From: Tepidanaerobacter acetatoxydans_A
GTDB taxonomy: Bacteria; Bacillota; Thermosediminibacteria; Thermosediminibacterales; Tepidanaerobacteraceae
Length of the DNA stretch: 64,000 nucleotides
Reading direction: 5' to 3'
Assembly: GCA_022840405.1 (NCBI GenBank)
Contig: JALHJR010000008.1
Span: forward strand, 1-64,000
Every line of letters starts with the position of its first letter. The first letter of the stretch is position 1. The position numbers and the translations under genes were made by a program. Positions 26,016 to 34,742 of the stretch are shown piece by piece. The notes under the pieces are model-generated. The model did not search any database, was not told where the DNA came from, and worked only from the letters and a program-made list of their open reading frames with translations.

Positions 26016-26354
26016 ATGGCATTTCCAAAGATTATTGCTACTATGGCTGGTGGTTTTATATTTCCGTTTTTACTCAGACTCGTATGGGGGAAACTCTGTG
26101 ATAACTTCGGACCTATCGGTGGTTGGCTTGCTGCCGGCTTTATAGTTGGGACAACATGGACTCTCAACCACGGTGTGGGTTTAATCTTTCAGTCTGGTGA
26201 TGCTTGGATAGATATGGCATGGGCAGGCGGAACAGGATTATTTGTTGCTTCGGCTCTATCAGGTGACGATGTAGGTAAAGGTATAGGTATGATAATAAAT
26301 GCAATTATTGGAGGAGTTTTAGGAGGATTTATTCTTTATTGCCTATATGTGTAA
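26016..26354 (+). CDS. Lin0367-type small membrane protein, partner of the preceding gene
   Basis: 112 residues with about four hydrophobic segments. The central GGWLAAGFIVGTTWTLNHGVGLI resembles the preceding protein's GGWFAGF...WFLNHFLGLI, and both have an acidic residue (DMA) soon after, so the two are probably paralogues forming a hetero-oligomer. GGGGAGGTC lies upstream of the ATG. glpK follows after 136 bp of AT-rich DNA in which no clear promoter was found. Confidence 0.7.
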   Translation: MAFPKIIATMAGGFIFPFLLRLVWGKLCDNFGPIGGWLAAGFIVGTTWTLNHGVGLIFQSGDAWIDMAWAGGTGLFVASALSGDDVGKGIGMIINAIIGGVLGGFILYCLYV

Positions 26355-26490
26355 ATCTTAAATACACAAAATTATAACAATTATTATTATATAAAATAAT
26401 ATTGCACCATGAATGATGCATAATAATTAGATTATTATAAGTTTTCACATATTTCAAATAAAATAATATATCACAGGGAGGTAATGTATA

Positions 26491-27984
26491 GTGCCTAAGT
26501 ACATTATGGCTTTAGACCAGGGAACAACCAGTTCGAGGGCTATCATTTTTGATGAGAAGGGCTTGATCAAGGGTGTTACCAATCGGGAATTCACTCAGAT
26601 TTATCCAAAACCCGGCTGGGTCGAACACGATGCTATGGAAATTTGGGGAAGCCAAATAGGTGTTGCCAAAGAGGTGCTTTTAAAATGTGGCCTATCGGTG
26701 AATGATATTGCCGCCATAGGCATTACAAACCAGAGAGAAACTACGGTTGTATGGGATAAGAATACGGGAAAACCTGTCTATAATGCTATTGTGTGGCAGT
26801 GCCGCAGAACTGCTCAGATTTGTGATGACCTGAAAGCTCGCGGCCTTACGGAAAAAATTCGAGAGAAGACTGGCTTAGTCGTTGATGCTTATTTTTCAGG
26901 AACTAAAGTAAAATGGATTCTCGATAATGTTGAAGGTGCCAGGGAAAAGGCTGAAAAGGGTGAATTGTTATTCGGCAACATTGATACATGGCTTATATGG
27001 AACCTGACGGGTGGTAAAGTCCATGTTACCGACTATAGCAATGCCTCCAGAACAATGTTATTTAATATCCATAAACTGGATTGGGATGATGAAATACTCA
27101 AAGAGTTAAATATACCAAGAGCAATGCTTCCTAAGGTTATGCCGTCAAGTCACATTTATGGATATACAACTACGGAAGTGTTTGGTGGAGAAATTCCAAT
27201 AGCCGGTGATGCAGGAGATCAGCAGGCTGCTTTGTTCGGTCAGGCTTGCTATGCTCCCGGTATGGCTAAGAACACCTATGGAACAGGTTGCTTCATGTTG
27301 ATGAATACCGGTGAGAAGGCTGTTGAATCCAAGAGTGGTCTTCTTACTACAATTGCCTGGGGTGCAGATGGAAAGGTCGAGTATGCTTTAGAAGGAAGCA
27401 TCTTTATAGCCGGTGCTGTAATACAGTGGCTGCGCGATGAGCTCAGAGTGCTTGATAATGCCGCTCAGAGTGAAGAACTTGCAACAAAAGTGGAAGACAA
27501 CAATGGCGTATATCTGGTACCTGCGTTTGTTGGGCTTGGAGCACCTTACTGGGATATGTATGCACGTGGCGCTATTCTTGGACTTACCCGCGGCGCAAAA
27601 AGAGAACATATTGTCAGAGCAGCTCTGGAGTCTATTTGCTATCAGACCCGTGATGTACTGGAAGCCATGCAGAAAGATTCTGGTATCACTTTGAAGAGTC
27701 TAAAAGTTGATGGCGGAGCAGTTGCCAATAACTTCTTGATGCAATTCCAGTCTGACATCTTAGGTGTTCCCGTTGACAGACCTAAGGTAATTGAAACTAC
27801 GGCACTAGGTGCTGCCTATCTTGCCGGCCTTGCAGTGGGCTACTGGAAAGATAAAAATGATATTTCGGCTAAATGGCAGATAGACAGAACTTTCAAACCT
27901 CAAATGGATATTGATACAAAAGAACGCTTATATAAGGGTTGGAAGAAAGCCGTAAAACGGTCAATGGATTGGGAAGATAAATAA
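26491..27984 (+). CDS. glpK: Glycerol kinase
   Basis: FGGY-family kinase making glycerol-3-phosphate, 497 residues, normal length. N-terminal MALDQGTTSSRAIIFD phosphate loop, catalytic aspartate in IAGDAGDQQAALFG near residue 240, C-terminal LKVDGGAVANNFLMQFQ. GTG start with GGGAGGTAAT. The histidine that HPr phosphorylates in some Firmicute glycerol kinases (just before FYGSEVPIAG) appears not to be conserved: here TTTEVFGGEIPIAG. Product supplies both PlsY and the GlpA-like dehydrogenase, and is the expected GlpP effector. Confidence 0.95.
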   Translation: MPKYIMALDQGTTSSRAIIFDEKGLIKGVTNREFTQIYPKPGWVEHDAMEIWGSQIGVAKEVLLKCGLSVNDIAAIGITNQRETTVVWDKNTGKPVYNAIVWQCRRTAQICDDLKARGLTEKIREKTGLVVDAYFSGTKVKWILDNVEGAREKAEKGELLFGNIDTWLIWNLTGGKVHVTDYSNASRTMLFNIHKLDWDDEILKELNIPRAMLPKVMPSSHIYGYTTTEVFGGEIPIAGDAGDQQAALFGQACYAPGMAKNTYGTGCFMLMNTGEKAVESKSGLLTTIAWGADGKVEYALEGSIFIAGAVIQWLRDELRVLDNAAQSEELATKVEDNNGVYLVPAFVGLGAPYWDMYARGAILGLTRGAKREHIVRAALESICYQTRDVLEAMQKDSGITLKSLKVDGGAVANNFLMQFQSDILGVPVDRPKVIETTALGAAYLAGLAVGYWKDKNDISAKWQIDRTFKPQMDIDTKERLYKGWKKAVKRSMDWEDK

Positions 27985-28033
27985 TAAAATCTACTTTTTC
28001 AGTGAAAAAAAAGATGCAATAGGATTTAGAAGC

Positions 28034-28086
28034 TGTGGCGGAGAATAAGGAGAACCACACCTTTATATAGGGTGTGGTTTTCCTAA
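28034..28086 (+). promoter_or_regulatory. Leader B: second GlpP-type RNA switch with terminator
   Basis: TGTGG (28034-28038) can pair with CCACA (28055-28059), enclosing GGAGAATAAGGAGAA, nearly identical to leader A's GGAGATAAGGAGAA. Alternatively AACCACACC (28053-28061) pairs with GGTGTGGTT (28071-28079) across a 9-nt loop, followed by TTTCCTAATTT: an intrinsic terminator. Same logic as leader A, with unrelated stem sequences, which argues for conserved function. Confidence 0.7.
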
Positions 28087-28102
28087 TTTGGGGAGGAATA
28101 AA

Positions 28103-29575
28103 ATGGAAGACATAGTAATTATTGGGGCAGGAGTAACTGGTTGTTCAATTGCTCGTGAGCTGTCTCGCTATGATATCAATATTACTTTAGTGGAAAAAGA
28201 AGAGGATGTGGCTTGTGGCACCAGCAAAGCTAATAGTGCTGTAGTGCATGCCGGTTTTGATGCAACACCGGGTACATGGAAAGCAAAACTCAATGTAGCG
28301 GGAAATAAGCTTTATCCTGCGCTGTGTGAAGAACTTGATGTACCATTTAAAATGAATGGCTCTCTTGTTGTTGCTGTAAACGAAGAAGAAGTGAATGCTC
28401 TTGATGAATTGCTTAAGAAAGGCAAGACTAATGGCGTAAATCCTTTAAGAATTATTGGAAAAGATGAACTACATGCTTTAGAACCTAATCTAAATCCCGA
28501 TGCTCGAGCAGCACTTGATGCTCCGACCGGTGGACTGGTTTGCCCGTATGAGCTTACTATTGCTTTAGCGGAAAACGCCAATCAAAATGGAGTAAAATTT
28601 TGGCTCAATGCGCCGGTAACTGATATAGAAGTAATGGGAGACTACTGTTTTTTGGTAAAAACTCCAAAGGGAAACATTAAAACAAAATATGTGATAAATG
28701 CCGCCGGCCTATTTGCCGATGAGATTTCAAAAATGGCTGGCGCCGAAGAATATACTATAACTCCTCGCAAAGGTGAATATCTCATATTTGATAAGCAATT
28801 TGGAAACATGGTAAAAAAAGCAATTTTCCCAACTCCGACTAAAATATCTAAAGGTATTTTAGTATGCCCGACTGTTGATGGAAACATATTTATAGGCCCC
28901 AATTCAAACGATATTGAAGATAAATATGACACAAGTGTAAATGCTGCCGGGATCGAAGAAATTATAAGCGGCGGAAGGAAACTTGTGCCTAATCTGCCTT
29001 TAAAAAATGTAATCACATCTTTTGCAGGATTAAGAGCAGTGTCTAACACTAATGACTTTATAATTGAAGCATCTAAATTGGTTAAAGGCTTTATCAACGT
29101 GGGCGGTATACAGTCACCTGGCCTAACTTCAGCACCTGCTATAGCACTTATGGTAAAAGATATACTGCAAGAAGCAGGCCTTGATTTAAAAAAGAAAAAA
29201 GATTTTATTCCTCATAGGCCAAAAAAATACAGGTTTAGGGAATTAGGCAGTGAAGAACGTAGAAAGCTTATTGAACAAAATTCTGCATTCGGCCATGTGA
29301 TTTGCAGATGCGAAACTGTTACCGAAGCGGAAATTATTGATGCTATAAGGAGGCCGGTAGGTGCTCGCAGTATAGATGCGGTAAAAAGGAGAACTCGTGC
29401 CGGCATGGGACGGTGTCAAGGAGGTTTTTGCTCTCCGAGAGTGCTGGAAATATTAACAAAAGAACTTGGAGCAGATCCTTTGGAAATAACTAAAAAGGGT
29501 CCGGGTTCAAATATGCTGGTTGGTCGTATAAAGGAATTTCTACAGGACGAAGGCGGTGACCAAAATGATAACTAA
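28103..29575 (+). CDS. GlpA-like FAD-dependent glycerol-3-phosphate dehydrogenase
   Basis: 490-residue flavoprotein; oxidises glycerol-3-phosphate to dihydroxyacetone phosphate in the likely role. FAD-binding IVIIGAGVTGCSIAREL at the N-terminus, DAO-type fold, and a C-terminal BFD-like [2Fe-2S] domain with CRCETVTEAE and GRCQGGFC cysteines. The start at 28103 has GGGGAGGA in front. The gene overlaps the next by 11 nt. The family also includes L-2-hydroxyglutarate dehydrogenase-like members; context favours glycerol. Confidence 0.85.
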   Translation: MEDIVIIGAGVTGCSIARELSRYDINITLVEKEEDVACGTSKANSAVVHAGFDATPGTWKAKLNVAGNKLYPALCEELDVPFKMNGSLVVAVNEEEVNALDELLKKGKTNGVNPLRIIGKDELHALEPNLNPDARAALDAPTGGLVCPYELTIALAENANQNGVKFWLNAPVTDIEVMGDYCFLVKTPKGNIKTKYVINAAGLFADEISKMAGAEEYTITPRKGEYLIFDKQFGNMVKKAIFPTPTKISKGILVCPTVDGNIFIGPNSNDIEDKYDTSVNAAGIEEIISGGRKLVPNLPLKNVITSFAGLRAVSNTNDFIIEASKLVKGFINVGGIQSPGLTSAPAIALMVKDILQEAGLDLKKKKDFIPHRPKKYRFRELGSEERRKLIEQNSAFGHVICRCETVTEAEIIDAIRRPVGARSIDAVKRRTRAGMGRCQGGFCSPRVLEILTKELGADPLEITKKGPGSNMLVGRIKEFLQDEGGDQNDN

Positions 29576-30842
29576 AGAACTTGTAATAATAGGCGGTGGT
29601 CCTGCAGGGCTTGCTGCTGCAATTGAAGCAAAAAAACATGGTGCAAAGGATATTTTGCTTATAGAACGGGATTCCGGTCTGGGAGGAATTTTACAACAGT
29701 GTATCCATAACGGTTTTGGTCTTCATGTTTTCAAAGAAGAACTTACAGGTCCCGAATATGCCGACAGATTCATTAAAGAGCTTGAGGAAATAGGTATAGA
29801 AGTCTTGCTAGATACTATGGTTATAGATTTGACAGAAGATAAGCAAATAATCGCTGTCAGTCATAAAAAAGGATTGCTCCAAATCAAAGCTGATGCAGTA
29901 ATACTTACCATGGGATGCAGGGAAAGAACCAGGGGTGCTATAAATATTCCGGGCTACCGTCCTGCAGGGATTTTTACGGCAGGCACCGCCCAGAGATTTG
30001 TAAACATCGAAGGCTACATGCCCGGCAAGGAAATAGTTATTTTAGGCTCAGGTGATATAGGTCTTATCATGGCGCGTCGCTTTACTCTTGAGGGGGCAAA
30101 GGTAAAATGTGTAGCGGAAATAATGCCTTACTCAAACGGCCTTACGCGAAATATTGTCCAGTGCTTGGAGGATTTTGATATTCCACTGCTTTTAAGCCAT
30201 ACTGTCACATACATCCATGGCAGAAATAGAGTTGAAGGTGTAACAATTGCTCAAGTGGATGATAAACTAAATCCTATTCCGTCAACCGAAAAATTTATTA
30301 GCTGTGATACTTTACTGCTATCAGTAGGATTGATTCCGGAAAATGAGCTCTCAAAGATGGCTGATATTCAAATAGATAATGTTACCGGGGGGCCGGTGGT
30401 AAATCAGAGAATGGAAACCTCGGTACCTGGAATTTTTGCATGCGGCAACGTAGTCCATGTTCATGACTTAGTAGATTTTGTTACTATGGAATCAAGGCTT
30501 GCAGGCCGTGGCGCCGTAAATTACCTGAAAAATAAGATGCCACAGCAAAAATTCATTAAGGTTTCACCAGGTTCTGATATTAGATATGTTGTGCCGCAAT
30601 TGATTGATGCTGAAAATATTCTGGATGAAAAACAAAACTTTTTTATGCGTAGCACAAGACCTATGGAAAAGGCACGTTTATTTATAGAATCGGAAGATGG
30701 CCTTATCCGTGCAAAAGTACTCCAGCACATAAAGCCTAGCGAAATGATAAATATTGAACTTAAAAAAGAAGAACTTGCAAATAAAGATATTAAGACCTTA
30801 AAATTTTCCCTTCAGGAAGAAGGTGTGGATAATGGAAATTAA
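29565..30842 (+). CDS. NAD(P)/FAD-dependent oxidoreductase, GlpB-like partner
   Basis: 425-residue two-dinucleotide-binding flavoprotein: FAD site ELVIIGGGPAGLAAAIEA, NAD site EIVILGSGDIGLIMARRF near residue 158, and MGCRERTRG typical of the subunits paired with GlpA-like dehydrogenases. Also GIFACGNVVHVHDL near residue 290. The start at 29565 is supported by GGCGGTGA and by overlap with the preceding stop. Probably links glycerol-3-phosphate oxidation to NAD(P). Confidence 0.82.
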   Translation: MITKELVIIGGGPAGLAAAIEAKKHGAKDILLIERDSGLGGILQQCIHNGFGLHVFKEELTGPEYADRFIKELEEIGIEVLLDTMVIDLTEDKQIIAVSHKKGLLQIKADAVILTMGCRERTRGAINIPGYRPAGIFTAGTAQRFVNIEGYMPGKEIVILGSGDIGLIMARRFTLEGAKVKCVAEIMPYSNGLTRNIVQCLEDFDIPLLLSHTVTYIHGRNRVEGVTIAQVDDKLNPIPSTEKFISCDTLLLSVGLIPENELSKMADIQIDNVTGGPVVNQRMETSVPGIFACGNVVHVHDLVDFVTMESRLAGRGAVNYLKNKMPQQKFIKVSPGSDIRYVVPQLIDAENILDEKQNFFMRSTRPMEKARLFIESEDGLIRAKVLQHIKPSEMINIELKKEELANKDIKTLKFSLQEEGVDNGN

Positions 30843-31188
30843 TAAAACAGTGACTTGTATTATTTGTCCGAAAGGATGTCAAATCGATGTAAAAGTTGTA
30901 GACAACGAAGTTGTCAATATAGAAAATTATGGTTGTAAACGCGGTATAGAATATGCTAAAAATGAAGTATTAGACCCGCGAAGGATACTTACTACAACGT
31001 TAAAACTTCAAGGTGGCAGAGTACTGCCGGTAAAGACAAAAGAGCCTATTCCTAAAAAATTATTGAAGAAAGCTATGTTTGAATTAAAAGATATTGTAGT
31101 AGCTCAACCTGTTAAAGTTGGTGATGTAGTTGCAGAAAATGTAGTTGGAACAGGCATTGATGTAATTGCTACGGGAAATGCTGAATAA
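30832..31188 (+). CDS. DUF1667 protein, third subunit of the dehydrogenase triad
   Basis: 118 residues with the N-terminal cysteine motif TCIICPKGCQ and a further GCKRG, likely Fe-S ligands, then a KTKEPIPKKL stretch typical of DUF1667. In many Firmicutes and Thermotogae this protein follows GlpA-like and GlpB-like genes. It has no membrane segment, so unlike Escherichia GlpC it would not anchor the complex to the membrane. Start at 30832 overlaps the previous gene by 11 nt. Confidence 0.8.
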   Translation: MEINKTVTCIICPKGCQIDVKVVDNEVVNIENYGCKRGIEYAKNEVLDPRRILTTTLKLQGGRVLPVKTKEPIPKKLLKKAMFELKDIVVAQPVKVGDVVAENVVGTGIDVIATGNAE

Positions 31189-31233
31189 AAACATAAATAT
31201 AATTTTTGGACAGAAGCGAAAGGGTGAAAAGCC

Positions 31234-32916
31234 TTGTTTCAAAAAAATGCTGTTTTTACCCATCCTAAAGGAATGCATATCAGAGCTGCGGCAATGATAG
31301 TCCAAAAGGCTTATGAGATAGAAAATACAATGGGCACGAGCGTATATATCCGCAATCAAGCCGGGAGGGAAGTGCCTGCTACTGCATTGATGGCTATTCA
31401 CTCATTGAATATAAAGCCCGGAGAATGTATTACAATAGTAGCAAAGGGGCCAAATGCAAATGATGCAATAGAATGTTTTGAAGAATTGCTTAAACGCGAT
31501 TTATTGCCCCAGAATTCTGCAGAATTAGAGCAGGTGGATGATATTTTAGAAGAAAATATGATTAAAGCTGATAAAATCTTTGACAGTATAGGTCTTGGCC
31601 TTATCGTCACAAATATACAAGGCAACATAATACAGTGCAATAGAATTGTAGAGGATTTAACGGGCATAAAAAAACAATATATCATTGGTAATTTAATTCA
31701 AGAAGTTATTCCAGGCATAGATTTGAGGGGTGGGTCATTTAACAGGATTAGGGTTAAGGGATCGGCAAAAAAAGACGAACAAAAAATTATATCGGCAGAT
31801 GTTAATCCAATATTTGTTGAAGGTGAAATCGCAGGATATTCTATAATTTTTAACAAGCATGCTTCCCAAATGGGATTGCTACTTTCTGAACAATTATTAG
31901 ATTATAGCCAAAAGAACGAGTTAGGTTTCAAAATATCTCAAAAAGAAACATTTAAACTCGATGAAGCCTTTAGCAATATTATTGGTCGCAGTGAAAAGTT
32001 ATTGGCGGCTTTAGGGATTGCTGCTAAGGCAGCCAAAACTTCTTCTACTGTTCTTTTACAAGGAGAAAGCGGTACGGGAAAAGAATTGGTAGCCGAAGCA
32101 ATCCACCGTGCTAGCAGCCGCTGTAAAGGGCCTTTTATAAAGGTAAATTGTCCCGGTATACCGGCTAATTTAATGGAAAGTGAACTTTTTGGCCACGAAA
32201 GAGGTGCCTTTACCGGCGCTATTTATCAAAAAATCGGTAAGTTTGAATTAGCAAATGGCGGCACCATATTTCTTGACGAAATAGGTGAATTAGATAAAAA
32301 TTTACAAGCAAAACTTCTTAGAGTCTTACAGGAGCGGGAATTTGAAAGAGTAGGGGGAAATCAGGTTTTAAAAACTGATGTCAGAATAATAGCTGCAACC
32401 CATCGAAATTTAAGGGAAATGGTAAGCAAAGGCGATTTTCGTGAAGATCTCTACTATCGATTGAATGTGGTACCTATAATGCTGCCAAGCCTAAGAGAGA
32501 GAAAAGATGACATTCCTTTACTTGTCGAGCATTTTCTTGAAAAGCTCTGTAAAAAGTTAGGCTTGAAAAATAAAATTATGTCAAAAAGAGCTATTGGATA
32601 TTTATACAATTACGATTGGCCTGGAAATATTCGAGAATTAGAGAATATTATCGAACGAGTTATAAATCTGATTGATAGCGAAATAATCGACGCTTGGGAT
32701 CTTCCCCAATATATAACCGGAAAGGTTATAGAGAAAAAACAACCCCTTATAAACTTGAACATAGATGGAGAGTTGGCTACCTTTGATGATTATGAAAAGG
32801 CCATAATAAAAGTGGCTTTAAAAAAATATAAAAGCTTTAATGCCGCCGGTAAGGCCTTAGGGATAACTCATAAAACCGTTGCGGCAAAAGCTAGAAGATA
32901 TGGTATAGTTGAGTAA
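31234..32916 (+). CDS. Sigma-54 activator with N-terminal HPr-like domain
   Basis: 560-residue enhancer-binding protein. Residues 1-90 form an HPr-like domain with H15 and R17 in GMHIRAA, matching the phosphorylatable His15 of HPr; the position of regulatory Ser46 is A51. A PAS domain follows (about 110-215), then the AAA+ domain with Walker A GESGTGKE (277-284), the sigma-54 contact motif GAFTGA (324-329) and FLDEIGEL (346-353), and a Fis-type helix-turn-helix at the end (about 530-558). TTG start with AAAGGGTGA. It likely controls the two -24/-12 promoters here (24752 and 34743). Its HPr domain suggests control by PTS phosphorylation, which is inference. Confidence 0.88.
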   Translation: MFQKNAVFTHPKGMHIRAAAMIVQKAYEIENTMGTSVYIRNQAGREVPATALMAIHSLNIKPGECITIVAKGPNANDAIECFEELLKRDLLPQNSAELEQVDDILEENMIKADKIFDSIGLGLIVTNIQGNIIQCNRIVEDLTGIKKQYIIGNLIQEVIPGIDLRGGSFNRIRVKGSAKKDEQKIISADVNPIFVEGEIAGYSIIFNKHASQMGLLLSEQLLDYSQKNELGFKISQKETFKLDEAFSNIIGRSEKLLAALGIAAKAAKTSSTVLLQGESGTGKELVAEAIHRASSRCKGPFIKVNCPGIPANLMESELFGHERGAFTGAIYQKIGKFELANGGTIFLDEIGELDKNLQAKLLRVLQEREFERVGGNQVLKTDVRIIAATHRNLREMVSKGDFREDLYYRLNVVPIMLPSLRERKDDIPLLVEHFLEKLCKKLGLKNKIMSKRAIGYLYNYDWPGNIRELENIIERVINLIDSEIIDAWDLPQYITGKVIEKKQPLINLNIDGELATFDDYEKAIIKVALKKYKSFNAAGKALGITHKTVAAKARRYGIVE

Positions 32917-32940
32917 AGTATATTGAAAAGGGGCCAAAAA

Positions 32941-34680
32941 ATGTTAAACTTGAAATCTAATATTGACAATGCGGTTTTGACCTCTAACAGCCAAGCCAAT
33001 CAAAGTGAAATACTTCATTTGAGTGAGCAAGTGGGTTATGATGCTCATGAATTAAAGTGGATAGTTGCAAAAAATGCTGATACGGTAAAAAATTTGGTGA
33101 GATTCATTGACGATATATCTTGCCATTCTCAGGAGATAAGCGCAAATGCAGCTAGCGGGTCAGAAGAGCTTAAAGGTCTATCGCTTTTAGCATCAAAATT
33201 AAAAGAAACAGCCTCAATGGTTTCTCAAATATCAAGGGATTACTTAAAAAAGGTGGAAGAGGGAAGTACGGCTATAATTGAAGTAGAGGATGCCTTGACA
33301 CAGGTTACTTCTCAAATAGATAAATCTTCCGCTGAAATTGAAGCCTTATTGGGGCTTACAGAAAAAGTAAAAGATTTTGTGGATTTTACTAAGCATATAG
33401 CACAGCAGACGAACTTGCTAGCCCTAAATGCTGCCATAGAAGCAGCTAGAGCCGGCGAGGCCGGTAGAGGCTTTAGTGTTGTTGCAAATGAAATTAGAAA
33501 GCTGGCGGAACGGAGCAGAGAAAAAGCTCAAGAGATACATGACACTGCTGATATGATAAACGAAGGCATAGTTAAGGCATGCCAAATATCTAAAGAAGGT
33601 GTTACCGGATTACAAAACACAAATGCAAAGATGCAAATAGGAAAAAATGTAATGAATGAAGCTGTTGCTGTATTTGAGGATATATCAGAGCTTAACAGCA
33701 AACTATTCGATTCTTCTGAAGAACAAGCAAAGGTTACGGAATACTTAACGGAGATATTCATGACGCTTTCAGAAAAGACCGCATCAACTGCGGATTCCAC
33801 CACAAAGGTAGCTTTTCTGATAAAGGATCAAGAAAAATGCAATGATGAGCTTTTGGCGATAGCCGAGAAACTAGTACAAAAGGTGTACTCTTTGCAGAAA
33901 CAGTCTACTTATCTAAAAAGCAAAGATGAAATAATTTTTGGCATAAATCCTGCCTTAAGTCCTGAAGTTATAAAGTCTTTATACCTTCCTGTTATTAATG
34001 CAATATGTAATAAAATTGGTCTTATCCCAAGAGTTCTGGTAGCTACCGACTATGATGCACTGTCTAACAGCTTAATCGATGGTATCGTTGATGTGGGATG
34101 GTTTTCGCCTTTAGCCTATGTAAATGCCAGAAATAAAGCTTCGATAATTCCATTAGCAACACCTGTTGTAAATGGAGCACCCAGCTATTTGGGGTTTATT
34201 ATTACAACAATAGACTCCGGCATAAAAGATTTAAAAGATGTAAAAGGGGAGCGGGTGGCTTTTGTAGACCCTAAATCAGCTTCCGGCTATGCTTATCCAA
34301 GGATGCTTTTGAAAAAGGCAGGAATAAATCCTGACAGAGATTTGCAAGAACAATTATTTCTTGGAACACATAGTAATGTAGTAGAAGCGGTGATGTCAGG
34401 CTCAATTAAAGTAGGTGCTACTTATTCCGAAGCGATAGAAGATGCAAAACATAGAGGCATTGATGTAAGTAAGCTTGTATATTTAGCTCAGACCGATCCG
34501 ATACCAAAAGACTGCATAGCAGTTCGTCCTGATTTGGATCCGGAAACAATAGAAAAACTAAAAAATGCTTTTATAAATTATAAAGATAACAAAAAAGGTA
34601 GTTCGGTAATTAATGGTTTTGTTGTTGCATACGATGATAATTATGACATTATTCGTGAAGTAGTAAAAGATGCAGGTTGA
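32941..34680 (+). CDS. Soluble chemoreceptor fused to a PhnD-like binding domain
   Basis: 579 residues with no signal peptide or membrane segment. The N-terminal two thirds is an MCP signalling domain, with the hairpin tip NLLALNAAIEAARAGEAGRG near residue 160. The C-terminal part, from IIFGINPALSPEVIKSLY (about residue 335), is a PhnD-type periplasmic binding-protein fold with DVGWFSPLAYVNAR, VAFVDPKSASGYAYPR and GTHSNVVEAVMSG. A binding domain that is usually outside the cell is therefore predicted inside it. Start at 32941 preceded by AAAAGGGG. Position between the activator and dhaK suggests sensing of an intracellular phosphorylated metabolite. Confidence 0.85.
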   Translation: MLNLKSNIDNAVLTSNSQANQSEILHLSEQVGYDAHELKWIVAKNADTVKNLVRFIDDISCHSQEISANAASGSEELKGLSLLASKLKETASMVSQISRDYLKKVEEGSTAIIEVEDALTQVTSQIDKSSAEIEALLGLTEKVKDFVDFTKHIAQQTNLLALNAAIEAARAGEAGRGFSVVANEIRKLAERSREKAQEIHDTADMINEGIVKACQISKEGVTGLQNTNAKMQIGKNVMNEAVAVFEDISELNSKLFDSSEEQAKVTEYLTEIFMTLSEKTASTADSTTKVAFLIKDQEKCNDELLAIAEKLVQKVYSLQKQSTYLKSKDEIIFGINPALSPEVIKSLYLPVINAICNKIGLIPRVLVATDYDALSNSLIDGIVDVGWFSPLAYVNARNKASIIPLATPVVNGAPSYLGFIITTIDSGIKDLKDVKGERVAFVDPKSASGYAYPRMLLKKAGINPDRDLQEQLFLGTHSNVVEAVMSGSIKVGATYSEAIEDAKHRGIDVSKLVYLAQTDPIPKDCIAVRPDLDPETIEKLKNAFINYKDNKKGSSVINGFVVAYDDNYDIIREVVKDAG

Positions 34681-34693
34681 TATAAATTACCAA
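34677..34693 (+). promoter_or_regulatory. Dyad site 3: candidate enhancer (UAS) upstream of dhaK
   Basis: TTGATATAAATTACCAA, same TTGRTA-N5-TAYCAA dyad as at 24653 and 24694. Centre is about 85 bp upstream of the predicted dhaK start site and overlaps the stop codon of the preceding gene. Confidence 0.6.
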
Positions 34694-34742
34694 CTATTAT
34701 TTTTAAAAATTATAAAAGGTGCATTTATTAAGGCTTTTACTG

